Shown here piece by piece: positions 56,451-64,000 of a stretch of 64,000 bases of DNA. This DNA comes from Catellatospora vulcania. Its GTDB lineage: Bacteria; Actinomycetota; Actinomycetes; Mycobacteriales; Micromonosporaceae. Made by a program: the position numbers and the translations under genes. The notes beneath the pieces are model-generated. The model had not been told where the DNA came from, did not search any database, and saw only the letters and a program-made list of their open reading frames with translations. The DNA lies in the NCBI RefSeq assembly GCF_009720385.1, contig NZ_ML769303.1:149979-213978 (forward strand), given 5' to 3'. The number at the start of each line of letters is the position of its first letter. Within the stretch, counting starts at the first letter, position 1.

Positions 56451-56628
56451 CGCAGAGACGGGTTGGCGCAACTGACAGGCGGCCATGAGACGTTCGTGCT
56501 GCTGGCAGCTGAGGTGGCCCGCCATCAACTCGCGTTCATATTTCCGTTTCGACTATCGGAACGATATCCAGGATTTCGTGGCCAAAAACCCGCTGCAGAT
56601 TTTAGGGGGCATCATCTAAATTTGCCGA

Positions 56629-57861
56629 GTGATTATGCTGAACACATTGCGGTGCCCAGGCTGCGAGCAGCCGTTTCACGTCCGGTTCGGCGTCGGTCCG
56701 TCAAAGATGGCTCGCTTCTATGTTCCGTGCGCAAATTGCAGTCTGCCGATCAGAGGGCGATCCCACGGCCAGGATTTGGATTCGCATCGGCTCGAGTTCG
56801 AGGCCGAGGTGCTGCCGAGCGAGCCTTCTCTCGAGGATACGTTCGTCACTGTGGATCCGAACGTCCCTTCAAACTATTCGGCCACGCAGAGAGGGGAGCT
56901 CGGCACATTTCCTACCATGACGTTGATGCTTCTAGTAGGAGCCGGGCGCGAAGAAGCCCTCTTCGAAGTGCTTTCCAGAAGTAGGTCGGCGGTCGACGAG
57001 GTCTGGCCGAAGGTTCGTCGAATATACGAATATTACCTGGTCGAAGACTGGAAGCACTTCGACAAGGCCGGCAAGGATGCATTTAATGATTGGCAAACGG
57101 CCGCGACGAATCACGGGCGAGCTACCGCGGCGCACCAAGCCGTGTGGGCAGTGACTGCGGCGATAACAGATGACATTAACGATTCTGCGACTCGCTACCT
57201 GCACAAGTTCCGCAACAAACATACCGCCGCATTAAGGTTGACAAAGTACCTTCATTCCTCGCGAGCGGATGTTGCCTCTGGACTAGTGCCTCAGTTGCAG
57301 CGGGGCTCCTTTCAGTTGTTGGATCGATTCATTGGTCACTTTGACGCATGGCAGATGGGTGTCCTGCGCCGCGTGATGCCTACCAATCGTCTGGTAATGC
57401 TTGAGGATCTAACGCTCTTTCGCGATGAGTTCGACATCCTTCGAGATCTCTATCAACAAGGGTTCGAAACGGTTTGCAAGACGCTGAGATTTGCCGTTGC
57501 GGCGCAGAACACCATCAAGCGGCAGGACCCGGACGACTTCGGACCTGATGTGCCACTCAGCCTGAACAATCAAAAGGCGAACCCAAAGTCTCTCAACGCT
57601 TACGACAAGCTGGGCAACGCAGCCCGCCTGGCCTACATCGGACAGGTTCCGGGATGGGAGAGGTACGCGGCCCTCCTCAACAACCACACTCGGAACGCGA
57701 TCGGCCACGCGACCGCCTGGCACGACCTCCGTACTGGAAAAATCTTCAGCGACACGAAACCAGATGGTGTCCAATATCTCGACCTCGTGGCGGATGTCTT
57801 TGGAGTATTCGACGCGCTTTCCGCCTCGCTTCAAGTACTTCGGTCCGTTCGAGTCGCTTAA
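56629..57861 (+). CDS. Zinc-ribbon protein with HEPN-like motif
   Basis: 410-aa helical protein. An N-terminal zinc ribbon is formed by Cys9, Cys12, Cys34 and Cys37 (RCPGCEQ, PCANCSL). Near the C-terminus, NNHTRNAIGHATAW carries Arg355-x4-His360, the R-x4-6-H signature of HEPN ribonucleases, in the usual RN...H form. Many abortive-infection toxins have this. Starts GTG 56629 or ATG 56635, no strong ribosome site. Base composition is the lowest in GC of the window, pointing to a different donor. Confidence 0.7.
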   Translation: MIMLNTLRCPGCEQPFHVRFGVGPSKMARFYVPCANCSLPIRGRSHGQDLDSHRLEFEAEVLPSEPSLEDTFVTVDPNVPSNYSATQRGELGTFPTMTLMLLVGAGREEALFEVLSRSRSAVDEVWPKVRRIYEYYLVEDWKHFDKAGKDAFNDWQTAATNHGRATAAHQAVWAVTAAITDDINDSATRYLHKFRNKHTAALRLTKYLHSSRADVASGLVPQLQRGSFQLLDRFIGHFDAWQMGVLRRVMPTNRLVMLEDLTLFRDEFDILRDLYQQGFETVCKTLRFAVAAQNTIKRQDPDDFGPDVPLSLNNQKANPKSLNAYDKLGNAARLAYIGQVPGWERYAALLNNHTRNAIGHATAWHDLRTGKIFSDTKPDGVQYLDLVADVFGVFDALSASLQVLRSVRVA

Positions 57862-58076
57862 TCTCGGTGGGGTGGTCCTCCATTGCGTGCTCGATTATGT
57901 CGTCCAGAACATGACGCGGGATAAGCAGCATGTAGTGAGTTTAGATTTGGAGGGCCGATCTTTTGCTCGCGCAGTTGCGTGTTCGACGCCATCCCACTAG
58001 CGCCCGGCCACTTCCGGGTGGTTTTGCCTAGGGCGCTGCGTGTGTGGTTTCCTGCGGGTGCTGGAGGTGTTAGACG

Positions 58077-58364
58077 TTGGATATGTCTCTTGCGCCCGAC
58101 CAGTTAGAACACTTTCAGAAGCGTGCCCGTGAAGTTGGTGAGAAGGTCGGCTGGGAGCTGGAGTTCTCTACCGCGCCAGCTGACCCCGACATCGTGGGTC
58201 TTCACGCCTGGGATTCGGAGGGCCGGGGGAACTTCGTGATCAATCCTGCGGACCTGGCGAACATGGCTGCTCACAACATCGACCTCGTGCTCGATCTGCT
58301 CGAGAACGGGACCACCCGAATCCTCAGGGATCACGAGGGCACGGTTCGGATCGTCGACTATTAG
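58077..58364 (+). CDS. Small hypothetical protein
   Basis: 95-aa acidic protein without a recognised family. TTG 58077 is supported by GGAGGT 8 nt upstream; ATG 58083 is an alternative with poorer spacing. It reads LAPDQLEHFQKRAREVGEKV, then VGLHAWDSEGRGNFVINPAD and ends TTRILRDHEGTVRIVDY. No signal peptide. The strong ribosome site argues that it is real. It follows the HEPN-like gene by 215 bp. Confidence 0.6.
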   Translation: MDMSLAPDQLEHFQKRAREVGEKVGWELEFSTAPADPDIVGLHAWDSEGRGNFVINPADLANMAAHNIDLVLDLLENGTTRILRDHEGTVRIVDY

Positions 58365-58489
58365 GTTGTGGTGTTAGCGCCCGGCTCGTCTCCCACGACC
58401 AGGCTGGGCATCACCCCGTTGGCATTCATGCCGGCAGTTCGCCTGCGCGCCCTTCAGCTATCGTGTGGGTGCCCATGTGACGCGCCGAA

Positions 58490-58738
58490 TCACATCTCGC
58501 GCTCGAGCCAACGCTGCCGAGCCAACTGCAGCTCGGCCAGAGGCACCCTTTCCATCCCGAGGTCCAATGAGTAGAGAGGAAAGATCCAATTGTCGCGGAC
58601 TTCGCGTGCATCGCGCCGATTTTTCTCTGTGTTGGGCACGCTCAGGTTCTGAATTACGGCAATGTTCAGCGCCTCGATGGCCTTCCAGTGGGTGGTGTCT
58701 TCCACAGTTACGCCACTCCAGACATCGCGAATCGCCAC
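58490..58738 (-). pseudogene. Possible C-terminal gene remnant
   Basis: Minus-strand frame of 82 codons with protein-like sequence (VEDTTHWKAIEALNIAVIQN, REVRDNWIFPLYSLDLGMER, QLARQRWLEREM). No ribosome site and the 5' side runs into the opposite-strand gene, so it looks like a fragment. No family recognised. Confidence 0.3.
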
Positions 58739-58745
58739 TAGCCCG

Positions 58746-59721
58746 TTGCGAGACAGCAGACCTAATCGTAGTGCCCTAGCCCGTCGTGTTGAAGAACTTC
58801 GGGCCGAAGCAGGCAACAATATCGAAGCGCAACACGTTCTATCTAAAGTAATCTTGAAGCAGTTTACCGACAATAGACGTCTACTACATGCGGTCAGCGT
58901 CACCGATCTCGAGGCAGGGCCCCTCATAAGAGGTCCACGTGGTTTGGGTAAGGTGCCCAACTTCGTACGTCAGGCGTCGAAGTCCGCAGAAGAACTATGG
59001 GGTAGAACCGAGAACCTCGTACCGAGAGTTATTAAGCTATGCGAGCAGGACCGCCTGCACGGCGATGCCGCTGCGCTCGCGGTTGTTCGGGATACAGTGG
59101 CGTTGCACTATATCCGAACGCCCGGTGTTGGCGATTCATGAGCGCGGGTATGAGCAGATCCGAGAGGAGCTGCGGCAGAACGCACGAAACATGCCAGGAT
59201 ACGAGGAGGGTTTCCGCAGTCAATTCGGCCGGGCACTACGAAATGATGAAGACCATGATGCCTATTTTGAAAGTGCATTCATGGAATGCCGCCAGTGGAT
59301 GGTCAACAAGCCGGTGCAGTTGCTGCATCCGGGGGACGGGATGTTCCTCATTGGCGATTCGCCGGTGATCTCCATCGATCACCTCGGGCAACTTGGCCCT
59401 GAAAATGGCGTAGCAATGGGGAACGCAATCCAGATACTCATGCCGTTGACCCCACGAACGCTGATCGCCTTCGGCCCTTCAGCCACCGGCGTGGTGCCTG
59501 CCGAAGTCGTGGCGGAGTTGAACACCTTCCAGGTTCGTGCGGCTCGCGAATACGTTTTCGTGCACCCTGCCAGCGGTCTGGAAGGCTTTGTGCGGACCGT
59601 GCGGCTCGGCACCGAGGCGCTTGACGGGTCCGGTTGTGTCCAAGAAGGATTGAATACCAAACGGCCATATGTCGGTCGCGACGGTGCCCAGCTGGAGGCG
59701 GTATCCCAGGTTGCTTTGTGA
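58746..59721 (+). pseudogene. Frameshifted DUF4238-like gene
   Basis: Two overlapping frames form one protein of about 320 residues. The first runs to VALHYIRTP, the second continues VLAIHERGYEQIREELRQNA. They join cleanly if one C of the CCC run at 59121-59123 is dropped. NIEAQHVLSKVILKQFTDN at the start and FLIGDSPVISID later fit a DUF4238-like family. The break is either a real one-base insertion or a sequencing error. Confidence 0.6.
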
Positions 59722-59749
59722 CCTTTGGATAGGTCACCGCGACAAATCA

Positions 59750-60298
59750 TCAGTTGCGATCGTGAGGTTCACGATCGCGGAGCTGCACACGTGACTGCCG
59801 GCTCCTCGGGTCTGATGCGGCCAACTTGCCTGTGGATGTGGAGCTGCTGACCTTGCCGCCAAGGCCGAACGCCTTGCGTGCGTACTCAGCAATCTCTTCG
59901 CCTTTCTCCGCTTTCAGCCACCTCACGTACGTGGCACGCCTTGCTCGTCGCAGCTGACTCGTCCGATGGGTTTTGTCCCAGCGTTCATGCGTGCCGAACC
60001 TCTCACAGGCGGACTGTCGGCTAATGCCGATCGCGCCTCCGATCTCTTCCCAGGTGACACCGGATTTTCGAGCCAGCTCCGCTTCCAGCGCCAGCAGCCG
60101 TTCGGCAGCCGCAGACAGTTCGCATATCCCCGCCAGCCACTCGGCGAAATGACTGTCGGCGGTGAGGACAGTTGTGTCGCCACGTTCCAGGGCGCTCGCC
60201 GCAACCCGGTGCTCGGTCGCGAGCTCGTTAAGAGCTCGGGCGAGCACCGAAATTGCGTGAGCGTGAGCTCGAAGAGTGTTGCGGAACGGCTTGGCCAT
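59750..60298 (-). CDS. Helix-turn-helix protein
   Basis: 182-aa basic protein with a central HTH (about residues 80-100, VTWEEIGGAIGISRQSACER). The N-terminal part is helical, the C-terminal 40 residues are Ser/Arg-rich and probably disordered. ATG 60298. Small proteins of this kind are common in actinobacterial accessory regions. Likely a local transcription regulator; no target site identified. Confidence 0.65.
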   Translation of the reverse strand: MAKPFRNTLRAHAHAISVLARALNELATEHRVAASALERGDTTVLTADSHFAEWLAGICELSAAAERLLALEAELARKSGVTWEEIGGAIGISRQSACERFGTHERWDKTHRTSQLRRARRATYVRWLKAEKGEEIAEYARKAFGLGGKVSSSTSTGKLAASDPRSRQSRVQLRDREPHDRN

Positions 60299-60431
60299 CG
60301 CTCGATTCTGTCAGGTTTTCCCTGACGTCTCAAAATGACGTTATCGCAGGTCATGCGCTCACACTCGATGTAGGGCCGGAAACCTGATAGGAAGGTTGGC
60401 CCACGCGAGGCAATCGCGGAAGCTGATCGCC

Positions 60432-60755
60432 ATGCTCATCTGGATCACCTCCGCGACGGCGTTACTGGCAGCCAGCGGCGCGCTGCTGGTTGAGGCGCGC
60501 GCCTACCTTCTGGCGATCTATCTCTGGCGCAAAACACGCCAGTTAAGCGTCCTTCGTGACGTCGCTGAATTCGAAACGGCGATCAGCCAGGCAGGCAGCA
60601 GAAACGTCGAGGAGCCCGTACTTGGCGGGGCCGAAGCGGGACGCGACGAACGCGCTGCCGACGACCCGCGCCAGCTCGCTGGCCAGCTAGTGAGCGGTAG
60701 CGCTACGACTGTGCGTGCTCATACGGCCCATGCCGTCCCACGCGGCACGATCTGA
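60432..60755 (+). CDS. Small membrane-anchored hypothetical protein
   Basis: 107-aa protein with one N-terminal TM segment (MLIWITSATALLAASGALLV, first part) followed by a basic-acidic soluble tail. ATG 60432 has GGAAG 10 nt upstream; TTG 60396 is an alternative. Family unknown, and it may be a remnant. Confidence 0.4.
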   Translation: MLIWITSATALLAASGALLVEARAYLLAIYLWRKTRQLSVLRDVAEFETAISQAGSRNVEEPVLGGAEAGRDERAADDPRQLAGQLVSGSATTVRAHTAHAVPRGTI

Positions 60756-61056
60756 CGCTATTCGACCTCTCAAGCGAAGCCAGCCTTCCCAAACCCGCGG
60801 ACTGGTCTTCGCGGCGCCGCTCAGAAGGAGCTGCTCGTGTGCGCTCGGTGTGTGCTCATACGTCCTACGCTCTCCCGGCACCACCCGGCAGATATCGATG
60901 AATCTGGGCGACGACTCTCGATTGCGATGGGTACTCGCTGCGGCAGTTCCCGGCGCTTTCCGCCAGGTGCTGATACGACGGGACATCTCCCGGTCCTTTA
61001 TTGGGACTTGAGGAACTATATGTTATGAACAGTCTCTTACAGCTGTAAAATTACAA
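60756..61056. other. Right edge of island, non-coding
   Basis: 301 bp before the right repeat. No credible gene, integrase remnant or terminator. The last 40 bp are AT-rich. Confidence 0.4.
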
Positions 61057-61107
61057 AGCGGACTCTTAATCCGCGGGTTCGGGGTTCGAGTCCCTGGCGG
61101 CGCACCA
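61057..61107 (+). repeat. Island direct repeat (attR), tRNA-Lys 3' fragment
   Basis: Exact copy of 43680-43730, the last 51 bp of tRNA-Lys including CCA, with no 5' half. It marks the right end of the island. Confidence 0.92.
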
Positions 61108-61136
61108 CAGGTTCCATTGAGAACCGATGCAACGGG

Positions 61137-61164
61137 AGAGCCGGTCGATTCTTCGACCGGCTCT
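61137..61164. terminator. Hairpin terminator beyond attR
   Basis: AGAGCCGGTCGA / TCGACCGGCTCT, 12-bp stem, TTCT loop, short T-run. It lies where the tRNA-Lys terminator would have been before integration. Confidence 0.65.
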
Positions 61165-61664
61165 GTTGCTTCTTCCGGGACTTGAAGACCTGGATCAGCC
61201 GGGCTCCGTGGAACTGAAACTCGGCGACGTTCTCCTCGATCAGGGCCTTGCGCTGGCCCGGTGCGCCGTGGCGGCACCCGAGTGCCTCCGGGCACGGTCA
61301 CCTCGCGGTGCTCACCCGCCGGACGGGGGTCACCGGCAGCGGCCTACCCGTAACCAGCAGGAATCGGTACCCGTTCCGGTGACCACGCTGCACGGCGAAA
61401 GCCCCGTCTGACGTGGTCAGGGCTTCTGACATTGCTAGGTTCCCCGGCTGCCATACGGTCTGCAAGATCGCGAATTCCTGTCAGGCCGTCGGGTCTGACC
61501 TATCTCGATACAAAGCACTGATCTTCGGGCACAGTGCAGAGGTCGGAGGCGGGTACGGGTGGCCGTTCGGCTTACGTGGGCCGCGGATCCGTGTCGTGGC
61601 CCGGTGGTTGGTGTGGGCGGAAAGGCAGCGAATCTCGTTGCCCCGCAGTGGTACAAAGATCGCC
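61165..61664. other. Gap with degenerate repeats
   Basis: 500 bp without a gene. It contains a degenerate partner (about 61258-61355) of a sequence at about 63355-63432, sharing GCCGGACGGGG and CCGGCAGCGGCCTAC, and a degraded relative (61396-61436) of the tRNA-Lys terminator at 43733. Confidence 0.5.
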
Positions 61665-63263
61665 ATGTCCTTTCTGCTCACTCGCCAGGCGGCGCGCCTC
61701 CTGGCGGTAATCACGTGTACGGGGCTCGTGGGAGCAGCCCTGCCGGCCGCTGCGGCGCCGGCCGATCCGCTGAGCATCAGCGCGATCAACTTCTCGGTGA
61801 ATACGGTCGACGCCCGCGGCGACTGGACCGTCGTCCCGCTGGAATGGACGGTCCGCGACACCGACACCACCGCCGAGGAGGTGTCCGGCCGCGTGAAACT
61901 CCACGCCCTGGACTCCGACGGCAACCGCGTCGGCCAGCTCTACGAGATCGACTTCGAGTACGGCGAGCAGTGGTACACCGAGGCGCAGTTCGTCTCGGGC
62001 ACGCCTGCGCAGTCGACGTACCACTACGACTTCGTCGTGCCGCGCTACGGCCGGACCCACCAGACTTCGTGGGCGGTGACCGAGGTCGAGCTCCGCGACG
62101 ACCGGGGCGCGACGGCCACCGTGCGCGGCACCGCGCTCGGCGCCGCGACGCTCAAGGCCCGGACCGTGGCCGACAGCACGCCGCCGAGCCAGCAGTACTT
62201 CAGCTGGGAGCGGATCCAGGCCGAGAAGCCGTACGTGTACGTCGGGGGCACCCCCGGCTACCAGCACTTCGGCTTCACGGTGAACGACAGCGGGGCGGGT
62301 TTCTGGAAGGGTTCGCTGCGGCTGTCCGGCCCTGGCGGCCGGACCCTGGACACCCCCTTCGAGCTGCGCTACTTCACCGATGACCGGAGCTGCGGCTCGG
62401 TCACCGGCGGGGATCTCCACTCGGTCAGCTGCACCATCGAGGTGGTGTTCCCGCCGGGCACCGCTTCGGGCCAGTGGCGGGTGTCGCAGCTGACGCTGGT
62501 CGACAATGCCGGCAACGCGGCGACGCTGACCGGGCTGGCGCCCGAATTGGTGATCACCGTGACGTCGAACGAGACGGTGAGCGCGGCGGGCTTCACCGCG
62601 ACGCCGAACCCGGTGAACAACTGGACGGCCGACGTGACCGCCCGGGTGGGCGCCACGATCACCGGGGCGCAGAACGGCGTCGCGGAGATCGTCGTGGAGT
62701 TCGACATCTTCGGCTGCCGGCAGACGTCCACCACGCCTACCGACGACGGCAACGGCGTGTACTCCGTGCCGGTCCGGGTGCCGCGGCAGGTGCAGCGATG
62801 CAACGTGCTCGGGTACGCGGTGCGGGACGGCGCGGGCAACGTCGCGGTGTACGGCCCCGACTACGGTGCTCCCGCGGTCGGGCTGCGCATCGACCGGCTG
62901 CCCAACACCACCCCGCCCACGGCGACCGCGGTCACGCTGACGCCGACCACGATCGCGCGCAGCCAGGCCGGCAACGTGTCGCCGAAGGTCACCGTGCAGG
63001 TGGTGGCCCCGCTCGCGCCGGTGAGCGGCTACGACATGTACCTCTACGACGCGAACGGGACGATCGTGGCCCAGCAGGGCGGCGGCGGCTCCGTCTACAA
63101 CGGCGAGCTGACCATCTGGGGCTACCTGCCGTACGGCATCGCGCCGGGCGTGTACACGTACGGGTTCGTGCTCTACGACGCGGGCGGCCTGCGCACCATG
63201 TACGGGCCGGAAGGGCTGGCGATGCCCGGCGGTCCGCTCCAGCTGACCGTCACCGACGCCTGA
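61665..63263 (+). CDS. Secreted beta-rich protein, unknown
   Basis: 532-aa exported protein. Signal peptide about 1-34 (LLAVITCTGLVGAALPAAAA), no membrane anchor, then several Ig-like beta-sandwich repeats marked by FTVNDSGAGFWKGSLRLSGP, LTLVDNAGNAATLTGL and VRDGAGNVAVYG. Cysteine pairs (RSCGSV ... VSCTIEV; FGCRQTS ... QRCNVLG) suggest one disulfide per domain. ATG 61665 is chosen for the signal peptide. No enzyme motif seen. A terminator follows at 63275. Confidence 0.8.
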   Translation: MSFLLTRQAARLLAVITCTGLVGAALPAAAAPADPLSISAINFSVNTVDARGDWTVVPLEWTVRDTDTTAEEVSGRVKLHALDSDGNRVGQLYEIDFEYGEQWYTEAQFVSGTPAQSTYHYDFVVPRYGRTHQTSWAVTEVELRDDRGATATVRGTALGAATLKARTVADSTPPSQQYFSWERIQAEKPYVYVGGTPGYQHFGFTVNDSGAGFWKGSLRLSGPGGRTLDTPFELRYFTDDRSCGSVTGGDLHSVSCTIEVVFPPGTASGQWRVSQLTLVDNAGNAATLTGLAPELVITVTSNETVSAAGFTATPNPVNNWTADVTARVGATITGAQNGVAEIVVEFDIFGCRQTSTTPTDDGNGVYSVPVRVPRQVQRCNVLGYAVRDGAGNVAVYGPDYGAPAVGLRIDRLPNTTPPTATAVTLTPTTIARSQAGNVSPKVTVQVVAPLAPVSGYDMYLYDANGTIVAQQGGGGSVYNGELTIWGYLPYGIAPGVYTYGFVLYDAGGLRTMYGPEGLAMPGGPLQLTVTDA

Positions 63264-63274
63264 GCGTAGGTACG

Positions 63275-63316
63275 AGGGGACCGAGTCGGGCACGGCGCCC
63301 GGCCCGGTCCCCTTTT
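63275..63316 (+). terminator. Intrinsic terminator
   Basis: Outer stem AGGGGACCG / CGGTCCCCT with a GC-rich inner hairpin, followed by TTTT. Ends the secreted-protein transcript. The gap up to 63617 holds only the degenerate repeat noted above. Confidence 0.75.
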
Positions 63317-63617
63317 CGCTGCTCCGGTGCGGGGCCGGTCGGACGGCGACCGGCTCGTCGAGGCAGCGGGCGGCGCACGGTGGTCACGCGATGCCCACTC
63401 GCCGGACGGGGCTTGCCGGCAGCGGCCTACGGCCTTTCGTCGTACGGGGCCGACGGGGGCCTCCTCTGTTCGGGTTGATCTGCCCGGCCGCGCGGATCGT
63501 GACTCCCGAATCCCCATGAGCCGGGGCGGCTCGACTTGGCTCGATCCACTAGCCTGCCTGCCAACGGGGCTCCTTCAAGCCCGGTCCATGCGTTCACCCC
63601 TTCCCCTGTGAGGACTC

Positions 63618-64000
63618 ATGCGCAGAACACCGCTGCGCCGGTTCGGGCTGATGCTGCTGGCCGTGGTCGTCACCACTATGGGCATGACCACGCCCGCACG
63701 AGCTGCTGACACCGGCGTCATCGCTGGACAGATCACCTACAACGGCGCTCCTGTCGCGAACGCCTTCATCTACGCCTCCAATGTCGACACCGGCGACGGG
63801 GGCTCGGCCGTGGCCGACGGCAGCGGCCGTTACACCGTCACCGACCTGGTGCCTGGCCCGTACCTGGTGCAGATCTTCGCGGAGGGCCACCCGGTCCAGT
63901 ACGCGCCGAACACTCCCAGCTGGGACGCGGCGCAGCTCTACGCGGTGAACGAGAACGCGACGACCACCGCCAACGCGACGCTGATCCCGTTTGGGACCGT
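63618..64000 (+). CDS. Secreted protein with carboxypeptidase-regulatory-like domain (partial)
   Basis: Truncated by the window end. Signal peptide about 1-30 (LMLLAVVVTTMGMTTPARAA), then a transthyretin-like carboxypeptidase-regulatory domain: GVIAGQITYNGAPVANAFIY, SGRYTVTDLVPGPYLVQ. ATG 63618 has GAGG 6 nt upstream. These domains are beta-sandwich repeats of cell-surface and secreted enzymes; the main function lies beyond the window. Confidence 0.8.
   Translation, partial: MRRTPLRRFGLMLLAVVVTTMGMTTPARAADTGVIAGQITYNGAPVANAFIYASNVDTGDGGSAVADGSGRYTVTDLVPGPYLVQIFAEGHPVQYAPNTPSWDAAQLYAVNENATTTANATLIPFGT

Larger units (their letters stand above)
43731..61107. mobile_element. tRNA-Lys genomic island, about 17.4 kb
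   Basis: Bounded by the 51-bp tRNA-Lys direct repeat. Gene content is accessory: a putative restriction/anti-phage cassette, a HEPN-like protein, orphan kinase and DGQHR-type proteins, and several decayed genes. Codon usage at 55.3-60.4 kb has many A/T third bases, unlike the core. No integrase, excisionase, plasmid replication or phage structural gene is recognisable, so it is immobile now or mobilised in trans. Confidence 0.88.

Noticed and set aside
60715-61011. Plus-strand 98-codon frame near attR
   Set aside because: No ribosome site, no domain, ends in the AT-rich island edge.
43731-61107. Island considered as a prophage
   Set aside because: No capsid, tail, terminase, lysis or phage replication gene is visible.

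Overview
This is a high-GC actinobacterial chromosome segment. The synteny of the pncB-clpS-mec-cysO-cysM-murI-rph-rdgB block with Mycobacterium Rv1330c-Rv1341, the many GC-ending codons and the secreted CBM2-GH18 chitinase suggest a filamentous actinomycete, most likely Micromonosporaceae. That assignment is an inference from gene content; no 16S rRNA is present.

Layout. 0-11 kb: a secreted chitinase, nicotinamide salvage (pncA, pncB), then the conserved clpS / DUF2017 / mec+ / cysO / cysM cysteine-biosynthesis block and murI / Rv1339-like hydrolase / rph / rdgB. 10.8-20.4 kb: an FAD monooxygenase and a complete minus-strand histidine utilisation operon (RpiR regulator, hutU, M20 amidohydrolase, hutF, hutI, hutH). 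20.4-27.8 kb: methyltransferase, MOSC protein, GNAT, a large secreted M14 carboxypeptidase, YjbR protein, lipoprotein, an odd tRNA with UAG anticodon, and a peroxiredoxin. 27.8-30.5 kb: an ECF-type nickel/cobalt importer (CbiMQO) under a perfect Nur-box. 30.6-38.3 kb: envelope and copper genes (membrane protein, DsbA-like, DoxX/MauE, ECF sigma factor divergent from a zinc-finger anti-sigma, CopC-CopD fusion, YcnI). 38.4-43.3 kb: GT87 mannosyltransferase, oligoribonuclease, tRNA-His, and two L,D-transpeptidases.

43.7-61.1 kb is a genomic island in tRNA-Lys(CUU). The last 51 bp of the tRNA (43680-43730) are repeated exactly at 61057-61107. The island has no visible integrase and no phage structural genes. 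Its core is a five-gene co-directional cassette (46668-54301): an unknown protein, a ParB-like protein, an SNF2-type helicase, a DUF3883-like PD-(D/E)XK protein and a DUF1156-type DNA methyltransferase. I read it as a candidate restriction/anti-phage system that I cannot match to a named type. Around it lie a guanylate-kinase-like protein, an NGQHR protein, a zinc-ribbon protein with a HEPN-like motif, a frameshifted gene, and a decayed peptide-maturation locus (SPASM fragment, 55-residue Cys-containing peptide with a perfect ribosome site, phosphotransferase).

Several families of 55-80 bp palindromic elements are scattered through the core part. One 75-bp copy sits in frame inside hutF and another lengthens hutI. 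At least ten genes carry a TANNNT box ending 6-8 nt before the start codon, which points to leaderless transcripts. The window ends inside a secreted protein with a carboxypeptidase-regulatory-like domain.
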